A stretch of 64,000 nucleotides of DNA from Isoetes taiwanensis (lineage: Eukaryota > Streptophyta > Lycopodiopsida > Isoetales > Isoetaceae), in contig JAJEKV010000103.1 of assembly GCA_021234155.1 (NCBI GenBank), positions 62,001-126,000 of the forward strand, in the 5' to 3' direction. Numbering within the stretch: the stretch's first letter is position 1; the number at the start of each line of letters is the position of its first letter. A program made the position numbers and the translations under genes. The notes beneath the pieces were generated by a model. That model had not been told where the DNA came from. It saw only the letters and a list, made by a program, of their open reading frames with translations, and did no database searches. Of the stretch, positions 44,221 to 57,174 are shown piece by piece.

Positions 44221-44824
44221 GATGCGTATCTGAATGTCAGGAATTTTTAAGGGCTGGCTGTGGATATTTTATTTGTCTTGCCTAATCTTTATTTATGTAT
44301 GCCTTAAAGTTGGGCGTGCCCCTAGACGTCATATAACATACGGACATTTGTTCATTTCTTATGACTCAAGAAACCTTCCCTACTTTTATAGTCGTGGCAC
44401 GATCATGATCGTGGGTTATTCTATGGGATGGAATCACCAACCGTTCGGATTGTGCCATATCAGCGTAACCAGGGTAACTTTATTTTATGCATCACATCTC
44501 TAACATATTGGAAGTACCCGAAGAGTGGCTAACAATATCTAGATTTTATAAATATTTTATGGTCCCATTCTCACTATCATGAAATGATACTATGGGGTTA
44601 GATAACCTTTTAGGTAGCTTCCATTTCCGTGTTTCTCATTTTGATTCTAGGCCCCTTTTGATCTCTATCTCTAGTATAAACCTCCAATTTCTTGCAATGA
44701 TGTTAATAGTGTCAAATTTTGTGTCCTTGTAGTCATAATAGATAGGATTGAAGATCCAAAATCCATGTCGAGAAACTTCATTTGAAAGCGTTTGGTCCCA
44801 TGTAATGGAAAGCATGCCCAAGGT
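44221..44824. other. Spacer
   Basis: AT-rich, no open frame or repeat of note. It may hold the promoter of a gene I cannot see. Confidence 0.4.
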
Positions 44825-45190
44825 TTGAATTGTAATAACTTGGTGTTACAACCCAACTCTTCATTTCTCCTCTCTCCAAAGGCCCAGCTATAGCAGAGGC
44901 ACTTGAAGTAGCCAAACTAGCTAAAGTTAACGAACATTGTTGGATGGATAAAGAAGAAATCCCTTCCCACCTTAACCGGATGTTCTCACTCCGAACGTAT
45001 TGATATAGCTTTGAATTGTAATAACTTGGTGTTACAACCCCGACTTTTTATTTTTCTCCTCTCCAAAGAATCAAAGGCCCAGCTATAGCAGAGGCACTTG
45101 AAGTAGCCAAACTGGCTAAAGTTGATGAGCATTGTTGGATGGGTAAAGAAGAAGAAATCCTCTCCCACCTGAATCTGATGTTCCTACTCA
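44825..45190. repeat. ~185-bp tandem duplication with coding-like plus frame
   Basis: Copies at about 44,825-44,990 and 45,009-45,190 share TTTGAATTGTAATAACTTGG, GGCCCAGCTATAGCAGAGGC and GAACATTGTTGGATGG-like words. In both, the plus strand reads GPAIAEALEVAKLAKV followed by HCWM and EEI-SHLN. Conservation of this reading suggests the unit came from an exon, but I do not recognise it. Confidence 0.7.
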
Positions 45191-45361
45191 AACTTGTTGA
45201 TAATAAATTATGCCATCCGGACATCCTCGTAAGTACACCATTCAAGTGCCAGCATTATATGCTGCATGCTGCTTGCACCCATTCAAGGGAAATCTAAGCT
45301 TAATTGTTTGGTAAAACCCATGAACTTGCCAACCTAGATTTCAAAGTTTGCAACATAGACT

Positions 45362-46130
45362 TCACCATGTGGAGAAAAGAAGCGTTTTGGAATCTCCCAG
45401 CATGATAGAGCAAGTAATGAAAAGATGTTTCCATAATGTTGCTGTTGTCAAGATAATAACATGCTTGACATCGTCGGCACCATACCGCACATACAATTCC
45501 TTTCCAATCTTAACCTGCGCAGCTGATACATTGTGCAAATGCACTTCAAAATGCAAATTGCCCATGTCTTTCAAACAGTAACCAACGATCCCTTCAAAGC
45601 AGTTCGGCGCTTTGCAAAGAATGATTGCTCCCGCAGGTTTACTTTGGTTCCAGCCTAGAAAATTTTTTATCTTCACATTAACAATGGTGGGCGTCTTTGG
45701 ATTCAATGTCATAACTGACTGCACATGTAAGTGATCGACAGAGGATCCTCGCTTCAATGCCACCACGCCAGCTTGACAGTTCTGCTTTAGGAATTCTATC
45801 ATCCTATCATATAAAGATACGGGCACATCAACTCCAAACATTATCGTCACAGACACATCTAGTACTCCGGGAACATCCACAACCTCCTCACCAGGCCCAC
45901 TAGCAATATCTTCATCCAAATGTCCTCCAACATACCATGAATTTTCCTGGGTCTTCCTCGTCTACGCTTGCCTCCTCTACTCTTATTGACATATGTATTC
46001 CCTCGTACCTCATTCTCTTGCAAATAATCCTACACTGAAGGCTCATCAATCCAATTGTTGAATGTGACTTGCTTACTCCTTCCTCTCTTCCCACTGTGTC
46101 CCCTTCCTCTCTTGCTTACCTAACCTCTAC
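45362..46130 (-). mobile_element. Replitron-like HUH (Rep, Y1) transposase, decayed
   Basis: The minus frame from 45,919 encodes a single-Tyr HUH endonuclease domain: a first strand SVTIMFG (residues 23-29), the metal-binding HUH as DHLHVQSV (His63, His65), and the Y1 motif GYCLKD (Tyr114, Lys117). The order and the short spacing match Rep-class HUH proteins, and the SLYDRMIEFLKQNCQAGVVA helix between strand 1 and HUH fits Replitron transposases, which are abundant in non-seed plants. No helicase follows, so it is not a Helitron. Upstream, in another frame at about 46,070-45,940, an AT-hook-like GKRRRGRPRKIHG appears, interrupted by a stop at about 46,040 and a frameshift near 45,930. The C-terminal oligomerisation part fades after 45,420. 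HUH enzymes nick one strand and stay linked to the 5' end through the Tyr. Terminal direct repeats were not found. Confidence 0.65.
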
Positions 46131-46139
46131 ATGCTTTTG

Positions 46140-46789
46140 TAACTACGTTAAATACAATGATGGACCATAGTCTTCGAGGAAAAAAAATTCTTAGGGTCTT
46201 TTTGCTTGGGCATTTTGGTCTTTTTTTTCACCAACATTAATGTATTGTTCCTTTTTTCATTAGTATTTAGTATATAATACATTCCATGGTGTAAATGCAT
46301 ATAAAATACATATATATTCCCATCTTGAGTGTAAACTTGAAAATGGTATTTTTTTTCATATGTATTCTTTGTGCATGAGACGTCTTAGACCTCCATTGCA
46401 TATGGACCTTAGTTGAAGTTGTTTATGGTGCTTTTTATATAAACTTATGTGTCAGTCTTTTTGGCTTTTGTTACCAATGGTCTAACCATGTCTCTTTTTC
46501 AATCCACTCATGAAAGTTTTTTTTATTGCTAGGGATCTTATAGCGATGCACAATGGCTGTGTTTATGGTCATTAAATTGTTTCTCCTTTTTGTTTTTCTT
46601 GTTTTTATTATGCTAGACTAGACTACAACATGGAAAGGGGGTCGCCAAAATTGTCTGAATATCATTCAGGTGCTGACACCTGGCACCTCCCTACAACTCG
46701 GAATGGAAAGGGGGAGAACAATTCCGACAACATCAAATTTTACAGGCTACAACAGGTAAACGTCTCTCTGCGTTCCCTCTTCTTCTGCG
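46140..46789. other. AT-rich spacer
   Basis: Poly-T-rich non-coding DNA. It might include the outer end of the Replitron-like element, but I could not mark a boundary. Confidence 0.45.
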
Positions 46790-46858
46790 TTCCTGTTTCA
46801 CGCTAAACCGGCATGCTCTAGTTCCTGTTTCACGCTAAACCGGCATGTTCTTGCTCTA
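46790..46858. repeat. 35-bp direct tandem duplication
   Basis: GTTCCTGTTTCACGCTAAAC followed by CGGCATG occurs twice, starting at 46,790 and 46,820, each followed by a CTCTAG word. Almost no divergence, hence recent. Confidence 0.8.
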
Positions 46859-46861
46859 GTT

Positions 46862-47293
46862 ATGGATTCGACATGCGGTATTGAAGACCTAATCAAGCAT
46901 CTTTGCCCGCAGAAGATTTTTATGAAAGGTATTACCATATTATGCAACCGCTTCGGCTTAAATCCCTTTCTTTCTTTCTTTACTTTTTTTGGCAACCGAA
47001 TCTTCATGCATTTCGGTTCTGTGTTGGCGGGGAAAAAGAGGCTTCCTCTCGCTTTGAGAACCGTGAAGTTACTCTTTAGTGCGACCCGTGGGTCATCAAA
47101 ATCCGCGGTAATATCATCCGCAAAAGATCAAAAGAAGAAAAAGGATCAAATACGCGCCTTGCATTACAACTGCGAAGCAACAACCAAGAAAAGAAACCAT
47201 CAACAACTCCTTACGCTCTATGAAGACAAAATGAACAACGCCTTGGCTCTACGAAGACAAAACGATGGAGCAGACCTCCTTCAAGCCGCATAG
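46862..47293 (+). CDS. Hypothetical 143-residue basic protein
   Basis: An ATG-initiated frame with an N-terminal Cys-containing stretch (MDSTCGIEDLIKHLCPQKIF), a hydrophobic Phe-rich segment (about residues 33-50) and a Lys-rich C-terminal half (KDQKKKKDQIRAL). A short diverged repeat (LALRRQND) occurs at its end and again at about 47,396. No domain recognised. It could be an expressed orphan or a transposon scrap. Confidence 0.3.
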   Translation: MDSTCGIEDLIKHLCPQKIFMKGITILCNRFGLNPFLSFFTFFGNRIFMHFGSVLAGKKRLPLALRTVKLLFSATRGSSKSAVISSAKDQKKKKDQIRALHYNCEATTKKRNHQQLLTLYEDKMNNALALRRQNDGADLLQAA

Positions 47294-47539
47294 CCGGATC
47301 ACCAAAGAAGAAAAGACAATGAAGCACCAAAAAAGAAGAGACGAAATCATAAAAGATGTCTATGCCTCCTTGCGCCATTCTGACGAGCTATGGCCTTGGC
47401 TCTACGTAGACAAAATGATCGAGCAGGAGGCCTAGGAGGTTTCTCCTTCGGCGCCATAGCCGGAGCTCCGCCTTCGACGAAAACAGGGGAGGACCAAAAA
47501 GGGGGTAAATTTTGGCTTCCCCCTTCCATGTTGTGCAGA

Positions 47540-47655
47540 TGGCCACCGGTCCCACATTCCGGTGGCGGGTGACCATTCCGGCTCCCGCCCACGGCGGGGG
47601 CCCCACCGGTCGCGGGGCCCCACCGGTCCACACCGGAATGTGGTCCCGGTGGCCA
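47540..47655. repeat. GC-rich 25-bp inverted repeat
   Basis: TGGCCACCGGTCCCACATTC plus CGGTG (47,540-47,564) pairs with 47,631-47,655 with two mismatches. The 66-base spacer contains further self-complementary CCCCACCGGTCGCGGGG words. A very stable hairpin in an otherwise AT-rich neighbourhood. Confidence 0.8.
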
Positions 47656-47699
47656 TGCCGCCATACATGATTGATAATACACACTAACTACCACATTTA

Positions 47700-48635
47700 C
47701 TAAACATAAAGCATAGCCTATAGTAATGATCTAAGAATCACCAAAGTTGATATATATATATCATTAACTTGACCATTTAAGTGGTATGAAAGCATACACA
47801 CAGTAATACTCTCTTTATAATTGGGGAGGGCTTTGGTCTAGCACGAAATATAAGTGGCATGCAACACCATGGTTGTGAAATCGTAAAAGATTTGACTTAA
47901 GAAATAAATTGGTAAACTATTAAGGCATTAACTTGGCCATTAAAATGACGTCGACCTTGAAGCATGCACACAACAGTGCTTGGGCCGTGTACCGTCATAA
48001 TATAAGTTGCATGCATGGTTGTTGTGTGAAATGCATAAAAGATAAATGACTTAAATGACAAAAGAATAAAATGTAAGGCATTAACTAGAAAATTGTATGA
48101 ATCATGAAGCATAGCAGTAAAAACATAATATAGTTGGAAATCGCTCTAGCCTAGCATAGACATGATATTAAATGCAAGGAACACCAGGGTAGTGGAAGAA
48201 AGGAAGATGATATTATAAAGGAAAAAAATTCACAACATCTTCCTTGGGGCTAGACTCGACAGATGTGAAAACTACAACTTGAGTCTCACACAGTCGTGCA
48301 TGGAGCTTGAGATTGCAGATGGGCCATGCAAGCTTGAGACTGATAGTTAGCTTGAGTAGTAGATGAGATCAAGTTTCTCGCTTAAATTCAGTCTTGATCG
48401 AGTAGATGGTCTTGTATTTCGAATCATAACTAGAATATAGAACAAATGTTGTAATCAAACTACATTTTAAGTACGGTAGAAATTGCACTAGATTAGAATT
48501 TAGAGCATCCCCTATTCTGCGAGGAGATTTTGATTCTTCAAGAATATTTTGATTCTGCAAGAGCCTGAATTTGCCAGTATAAAGGACCCTGAGCATACGG
48601 TGGTTTTATCTATGCCCGCTTTGGGTTGGACTTCA
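47700..48635. other. AT-rich spacer
   Basis: No gene or repeat recognised. Confidence 0.5.
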
Positions 48636-48930
48636 ATGGAAACCTCCCCAAATTTCCACGAAAACCTCCCTAACTTTCCCTGGAAACCTCCCCAACTTTC
48701 CTTGGAAACCTCCCCATTTTCCTGGAAACCTCCCCAATTTTCCGTAGAAACATCCCCAATTTTCCTTGTACGATTTGGAGAGGTTTCCATATTAGAAAAT
48801 GGGGAAGGTTTCCATGGAAACCTCCCCATCTTCCCATGGAAACCTCCCCAACTTTCTCGGCATGACCTGGGGAGGTTTCCAATTAAGAAAACAGGGGAGG
48901 TTTCCACAGAAAGGTGGGGAGATTTCCATA
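48636..48930. repeat. Minisatellite of GGAAACCTCCCCAA units in both orientations
   Basis: About six direct units of TGGAAACCTCCCCAAYTTTC occupy 48,636-48,765. The inverted form GGGGAGGTTTCCA then appears at about 48,778, 48,800, 48,881 and 48,896, mixed with more direct units. Open frames across it are translations of the repeat. Opposed units can pair to give a compound hairpin. Confidence 0.85.
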
Positions 48931-49074
48931 TAAAAATAAAAAAGAAGCCCTTCTAAAATTTGCACGAATACCAAGATTTGCCCTCCATGCACCTCGATCC
49001 TCGTGCATTTTAATGAGGAGGCGTCATCCCGGTGGTTGCAAACATTTTTACAGAATGATTCCATGAGTGATTTA

Positions 49075-49680
49075 AGAGTCGGTGTTATAACCCCATGGAA
49101 GAGGCCGGATATGACAACCATGAACCCCCCGGGTTCCCCACTCCTTGGCCGGTGCCCGATGCGGCTCGAAATGTCGACTTGAGGAGGCAGTAGGGTTCGC
49201 CCAAGCGAACCCGGGCAGTCCTATCTGCGAACCGGGGGGATCGCCGAGGCGAACCCACGGATGGGCGATGGCCGGTGGTGGCGTTTCCCTCTGGGGTTAG
49301 CTTAGGAAGTGACCCAAACCATGGTTAACGGTTGGATCGGTTGGATGATGCGAGGCCCCATGGGGTTAAGCATGGGGTTCGCTTGCCGAACCAAATTCAA
49401 ATCGGCCCGGGCCGGGACCGGCCCGGGTGCCGGGGGCCGACAGTTGGCACAGGGGCCGACGGAGTCAAAATCAACCCGGTCGGTGGCGATCGCGCTTGAG
49501 GGAGGCCGAATGCCGGCCGGATTAGCTGGGCGAACCCAGTCAAATCGGTGGGTGTCGATGTCGGGTAGGGGGTTGCGCAAGCGAACCAAATATCGCCCCA
49601 CAAATTCAATGGGTACCCCTCCCGAATTTTTTGAAGTAGGAGGGGGTGTGGGTTTTAGGGCACCCGAATGCATGCGAGAA
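49075..49680. mobile_element. GC-rich retrotransposon-like fragment with GGTTCGC/GCGAACC hairpins
   Basis: The left 70 bp (49,080-49,145: GGAAGAGGCCGGATATGACA, ACCATGAACCCCC, GGGTTCCCCACTCCTTG) is found inverted at about 56,232-56,306 beside the gypsy primer-binding site. Short hairpins GGGTTCGC-CCAA-GCGAACCC (49,193-49,212) and GGTTCG..CGAACC (49,377-49,393) match hairpins in the gypsy LTR at 51.8-51.9 kb. I take it as a piece of the same or a related LTR element. Confidence 0.5.
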
Positions 49681-50381
49681 TGAGCGATTCGCCTCGGCTT
49701 AATCCTTATCGCGAGCCTAAAGCGCCATTTAAAGCGCACAAGATGTTGTATCCTTCTCATATCGTTTGGGAGGGCGCAGGTGCTATAGGAGGCGCTAGTG
49801 CTACAGCAGGTGCACTCCATATCTCTCTCTTCTCCTTTTGCATTCTCAATATTGAGCATAGGCCTTTTTTTTTGCATTTATCATAGGCTATTTTTTCAAC
49901 AGACATTTAGAATAGGATATTCTTAGCACATGCTATTTTTTTTACCATGGGCTATTTTTTTTACCCCAGGCTATTTTTTTTACCATGGGCTTTTTTTTTT
50001 TACCATAGGCACTCGTTTGTCTTCCTAGTAGAGTGTCCGAGAATGGCAGAGGTAGACACCGAAGAATCAGTGAGTCAGATTTCAAATGAAAATGATAGTG
50101 ATTATGACCTTCATGACAAATATTGTTAACAAGCACACATAACAAACCTAGCGGGTTAAGACAATGTCAGTTGGGGTACCATTCTACAATGCTACCGATC
50201 GTCCCAGAACACCGGCGCTCAGAGGCCAAACGGCGGGGGCCCTCCATGCCAACCTAGCTTTGGACTGCATCCTAATAAGACATGGTTGCCGACGGTCTCG
50301 AATAGATATCCGAGGTGAACATGAACACGTGGCGTTAAAATTTTTATCTTTTTTTTTCTCCCTTAATGTGTGGTTTGCAAC

Positions 50382-50493
50382 TAACCCAAACCCAAACCCA
50401 AACCCAAACCCTAACCCTAACCCTAAACCCTAACCCGTACCCATACCCAAACCCAAACCCTAACCCTAACCCTAACCCTAACCCTAACCCTTA
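50382..50493. repeat. Interstitial telomere-like repeats (CCCTAA/CCCAAA)
   Basis: Runs of CCCAAA, about nine CCCTAA, and single CCCTAAA and CCCATA variants. Plant telomeres are usually CCCTAAA; here the six-base CCCTAA unit predominates. The orientation is C-rich on the plus strand. Confidence 0.85.
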
Positions 50494-51300
50494 CATCCAC
50501 TTTATAAGTGGATCCCTCAATAGCATCAAGTCATGCCTCCTCCTCCTCCTCCTCCTCCAATCTTCTTGCCCCCATTCTTATAATGGTCCTAAGCATTTAA
50601 AGACCACCTTCATATATGTCCCTTCTAGCAGTAATCCTCCTCCTCCTCCTCTTCCTCCAAGGAGCGACTCCCCTCCTTCTCCTCCAAGGGACAGCAATCC
50701 ACATGCTTCTCCCGCTCCTTTCACCATCGTCGCCAGGATGAGCGAAAGGGAGCTTCTGATTGCTTTAACGTCTGGCGTTCCCTGCGGGCAACGACTGGTA
50801 GAATGGCTCACCGATCAGGATAAAGATGAGACAATGTTAGACGTGCAGATAATGATGCAAGTGGTTGCATCAAATTGTCACGTCCTCAGGATGGACAAAA
50901 ACGATGTATAATTTTTTTCATCAATGGAAAACAAGTCACAGGTTGTGACCTCTGAGATAACTAGCATAAATCTATAAATTAGTATGCATATAACCAGATA
51001 TGGATTCTCTAACTACATTTACTAGGGTGAAATAACAAGGACTCTATCATCAATATATACGCATAAGCTAAAGAAATAAAAAAAAAAAAAAAGGTGCAAT
51101 TACATAGCATACATGGAAAAAAATTGGGCAATGCAATAGCACAATATGGATAAGCTTCAACATAATCTCCATTTGTAGACATATAGGGGACAAACGATTG
51201 TATATATGTAAAATATGCAATCACAAATTGGAAATCCCAAACTCTTGCCTAGAACATAGAAAAACTATGTATCGATTCCAAGAACACAAGAAAAAAACGT
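50494..51300 (+). other. Pro-rich open frame and AT-rich spacer
   Basis: A plus frame from the telomeric repeats to 50,911 includes CCT/TCC microsatellite-coded proline runs and a more protein-like end (SERELLIALTSGVPCGQRLV then EWLTDQDKDETML). Most of the frame is simple repeat; the last 60 codons might be an exon of an unrecognised gene. The remainder to 51.3 kb is AT-rich. Confidence 0.3.
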
Positions 51301-51309
51301 CTTATGGCC

Positions 51310-52301
51310 CTGAGATAGAAAAATACTATCTCACCAAGATTCTGGAGTGAACTGGAATGAAGAACGAGCTAAAGGAAGAACGAGCAACAACGAGCGAAGT
51401 TGGCGATGATGAAAGCGCTTGAAGAATTTTGAGCCAAATATTGGCTCCTCTCCGGTTCCCCGTTAACCAGATTTTATTGCAAGGGGCCACACTGTGACCC
51501 CGTGACCCTCGAATCCAACACCTCGAATCCAAGGGTCTCGATTCCAGGGCCTCGATTCCAGGGCTGACCCGTGAAGCACCCAAGGGCCGCCAAGGGTATC
51601 CAAGGGCGATGTGACCCGCCAGATTAAGCCCAACCCGGCTGGTGGGCACTCGCCGGCGCTTCGGGCCACTACCCGATGCAAGACGCCACTTTCGCCCACC
51701 CGCCCGAGTCGGGCTTTGCGAACGGCGAGAACTCCCTGCCGTCTGTGCCCCACCGCGCCTTCCTAAGCCCGGCAGGCCCATACCGGCTTAACGGGGTTAG
51801 GGTTCGCCTGAAGAGGCGAACCAGTGAGGAAAGAGGCCACGTCCCAGATGACCACATCCGTCGCGGATTCGGCTTGGCGACCATCCGGTTCGTGATATCT
51901 GTAGAATCTTAGGGGTTCGCTTGAGCGAATCCGCTTGGCGCTTTGACCCGATTTCGGGAGCCAATAAAGTGGGCGCTCCTTGAGTCCTCTGGACTCTCCA
52001 CGCCAGACTTGTGTTGATCCCTCGGATCAACGCTACTGCATATTGCAGTTCCTAATCGTTCCCAGAACGATTCTCCATGGTGTTCTCCCCTTGAGATCCC
52101 TGATCTCTTATACAGGATACCAACTCTTGTGGCAGGCCGCCACGCATATGCATGCATGCATATAGCCTCTTGGCATCTCCTTATGCCACTTGTCCCTTAA
52201 ACCTCTAATCCTTAGGTTTAATAGTTCTATATGACCTAGGAACCAACATATATATGGAACATATGACTTATGACCTAGGGCCTAACATATGTTCGTAACA
52301 T
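51310..52301 (-). mobile_element. 3' LTR of a Ty3/gypsy retrotransposon
   Basis: On the minus strand the LTR starts TGTTACGAACATATGTTAGG at 52,301, directly after a polypurine tract GAAGGGGGGAGG (52,315-52,304). It contains a TATA-like CTGTATAAGAGAT (near 52,115), three consecutive hairpins (52,072-52,013), GGTTCGCC..GGCGAACC hairpins (51,822-51,801 and 51,931-51,914) and an AATAAAATC polyadenylation-like signal near 51,470. The LTR's own end is not exactly placed; about 1 kb is typical for chromoviruses. Confidence 0.6.
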
Positions 52302-52315
52302 ACCTCCCCCCTTCA

Positions 52316-56119
<3,804 letters not shown>

Positions 56120-56306
56120 GCTCTGCTTCCAATGCTATAACACCATGGAGAGTCATTCTGGGAATGATTAGGAACTGCAATATGCAGTAGCATTGATCCG
56201 AGGGATCAACACAAGTCTAGCATGGGGATTTAGGGGACTCAAGGAGTGGGGAACCCAGGGGGTTCATGGTTGCCATATTCGGCCTCTTCCATTTATAACA
56301 GTCGGG
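56120..56306 (-). mobile_element. Primer-binding site and LTR edge with inverted hairpin module
   Basis: Minus-strand TTGGAAGCAGAGC (56,132-56,120) matches the initiator-tRNA-Met primer-binding site TGGTATCAGAGC at 10 of 12 positions. It follows an LTR end ...GGTGTTATAGCA. Next to it, 56,152-56,210 carries the same three hairpins as 52,013-52,072 but in the opposite orientation relative to the element, and 56,232-56,306 is an inverted copy of 49,080-49,145. Either an inversion or a nested element has scrambled this LTR. Confidence 0.5.
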
Positions 56307-56800
56307 ATCTTCTTTAGTACATGTATCGAGTTCCAAATTAAACATAACAGAGCTCCAAATAGAGTTTTATGTTATCAATCTCTTATTTTAATGGTGTAAT
56401 CCTAGTAATCTAAATAAAAAAATGAAGATAAACAGTTATGTATGCCTATTGCTTCTATAAATTGGCAATATCATTCAATGAGAAACTTTTAGGCTGTGAA
56501 TTCGGTGCAAATCCCTCACCCAAATTCGCCCACTAACAGATAGTGAAAAAAAGTTTTGATCTTTGTGCAAAATAACCCTGCAACATGGAAATCTTGCCCA
56601 AATCGGCCGGTAAACAGATAGAAAATCACTGCTTTGATCTCTTGTCAAAAAAATCCTAGAAACCTAGAGGAAGGGGGGTATTAGCGTCAGCCATAGAGTC
56701 AGAGGACTATTTTTGGTGATTTTTGAGGTAAAAATGGTGCTCTGCAGTTAATTGCAACAGATATGCATTAGTTAATTCTCTGCTGCTAATTTTGCCACTA
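56307..56800. other. Spacer
   Basis: AT-rich, with a direct near-repeat of CAAATTCGCCC / CCAAATCGGCC with AACAGATAG words (about 56,521 and 56,599). No gene recognised. Confidence 0.4.
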
Positions 56801-57045
56801 CGGCTGACTCTATGGATGATGTTAGTTTATCTCACCAAAATGCCTCTGTTGGTGACTCTATGTCTGACGCTAACTCTTAGTTTGACTCTATATCTGTCTC
56901 TAATGCTGACCTTTAATTCTGCCTCTATGCTTGACGCTAATAACGACTCTCGTTGATCCTAAGTCTGACTCTATTATTGATGCTACATTTGATGCCACTA
57001 TTGACGCTACATTTCACTCTATGTTTGATGCTACAATTGACTCAT
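56801..57045. repeat. Degenerate GACTCTATG-type minisatellite
   Basis: Words such as GACTCTATGTCTGACGCTA, GACTCTATATCTG, GATGCTACATTTGA and GACGCTACATTTCA recur about every 12-24 bp. A degenerate repeat resembling in design the 18.3-18.7 kb minisatellite. Confidence 0.6.
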
Positions 57046-57061
57046 TCTTCAATTATAACTA

Positions 57062-57174
57062 TAAAAGCTAGAGGACACTTGGTTATCTTGGCCAAGAAAT
57101 GTTTGTTGACTTGTGATAGACAAGAAATCAATGTTTATGGCTATGGAATTGTACTTATTGAAATCATAAGCTAG
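57062..57174 (+). pseudogene. Receptor-like kinase catalytic-domain scrap
   Basis: The plus frame reads KARGHLVILAKKCLLT then INVYGYGIVLIEIIS and stops. It aligns with subdomains VIII-IX of plant receptor-like kinases (xRGTxGYLAPExLxTG..xxKxDVYxYGxVLLEIIS). The conserved APE is AKK and the DVY Asp is Asn, so the catalytic fold could not work. Only about 36 codons survive. Confidence 0.55.

Noticed and set aside
45362-46130. Helitron Rep/helicase or an integrated circular ssDNA virus Rep
   Set aside because: There is one Tyr in the YxxK motif and no helicase domain, which argues against a Helitron; the absence of the superfamily-3 helicase half argues against a virus-type Rep.
48549-48956. 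135- and 131-codon frames on opposite strands (TSP/WKPP repeats)
   Set aside because: Both are stop-free readings of the GGAAACCTCCCC minisatellite.
50164-50600. Open frames with Asn-Pro and Pro-Tyr runs
   Set aside because: They come from the telomere-like repeat and CCT runs; no codon constraint is visible.
51326-51912. Arg/Gly/Pro-rich frames of 70-150 codons
   Set aside because: They lie in the GC-rich LTR, overlap on both strands and show no domain.
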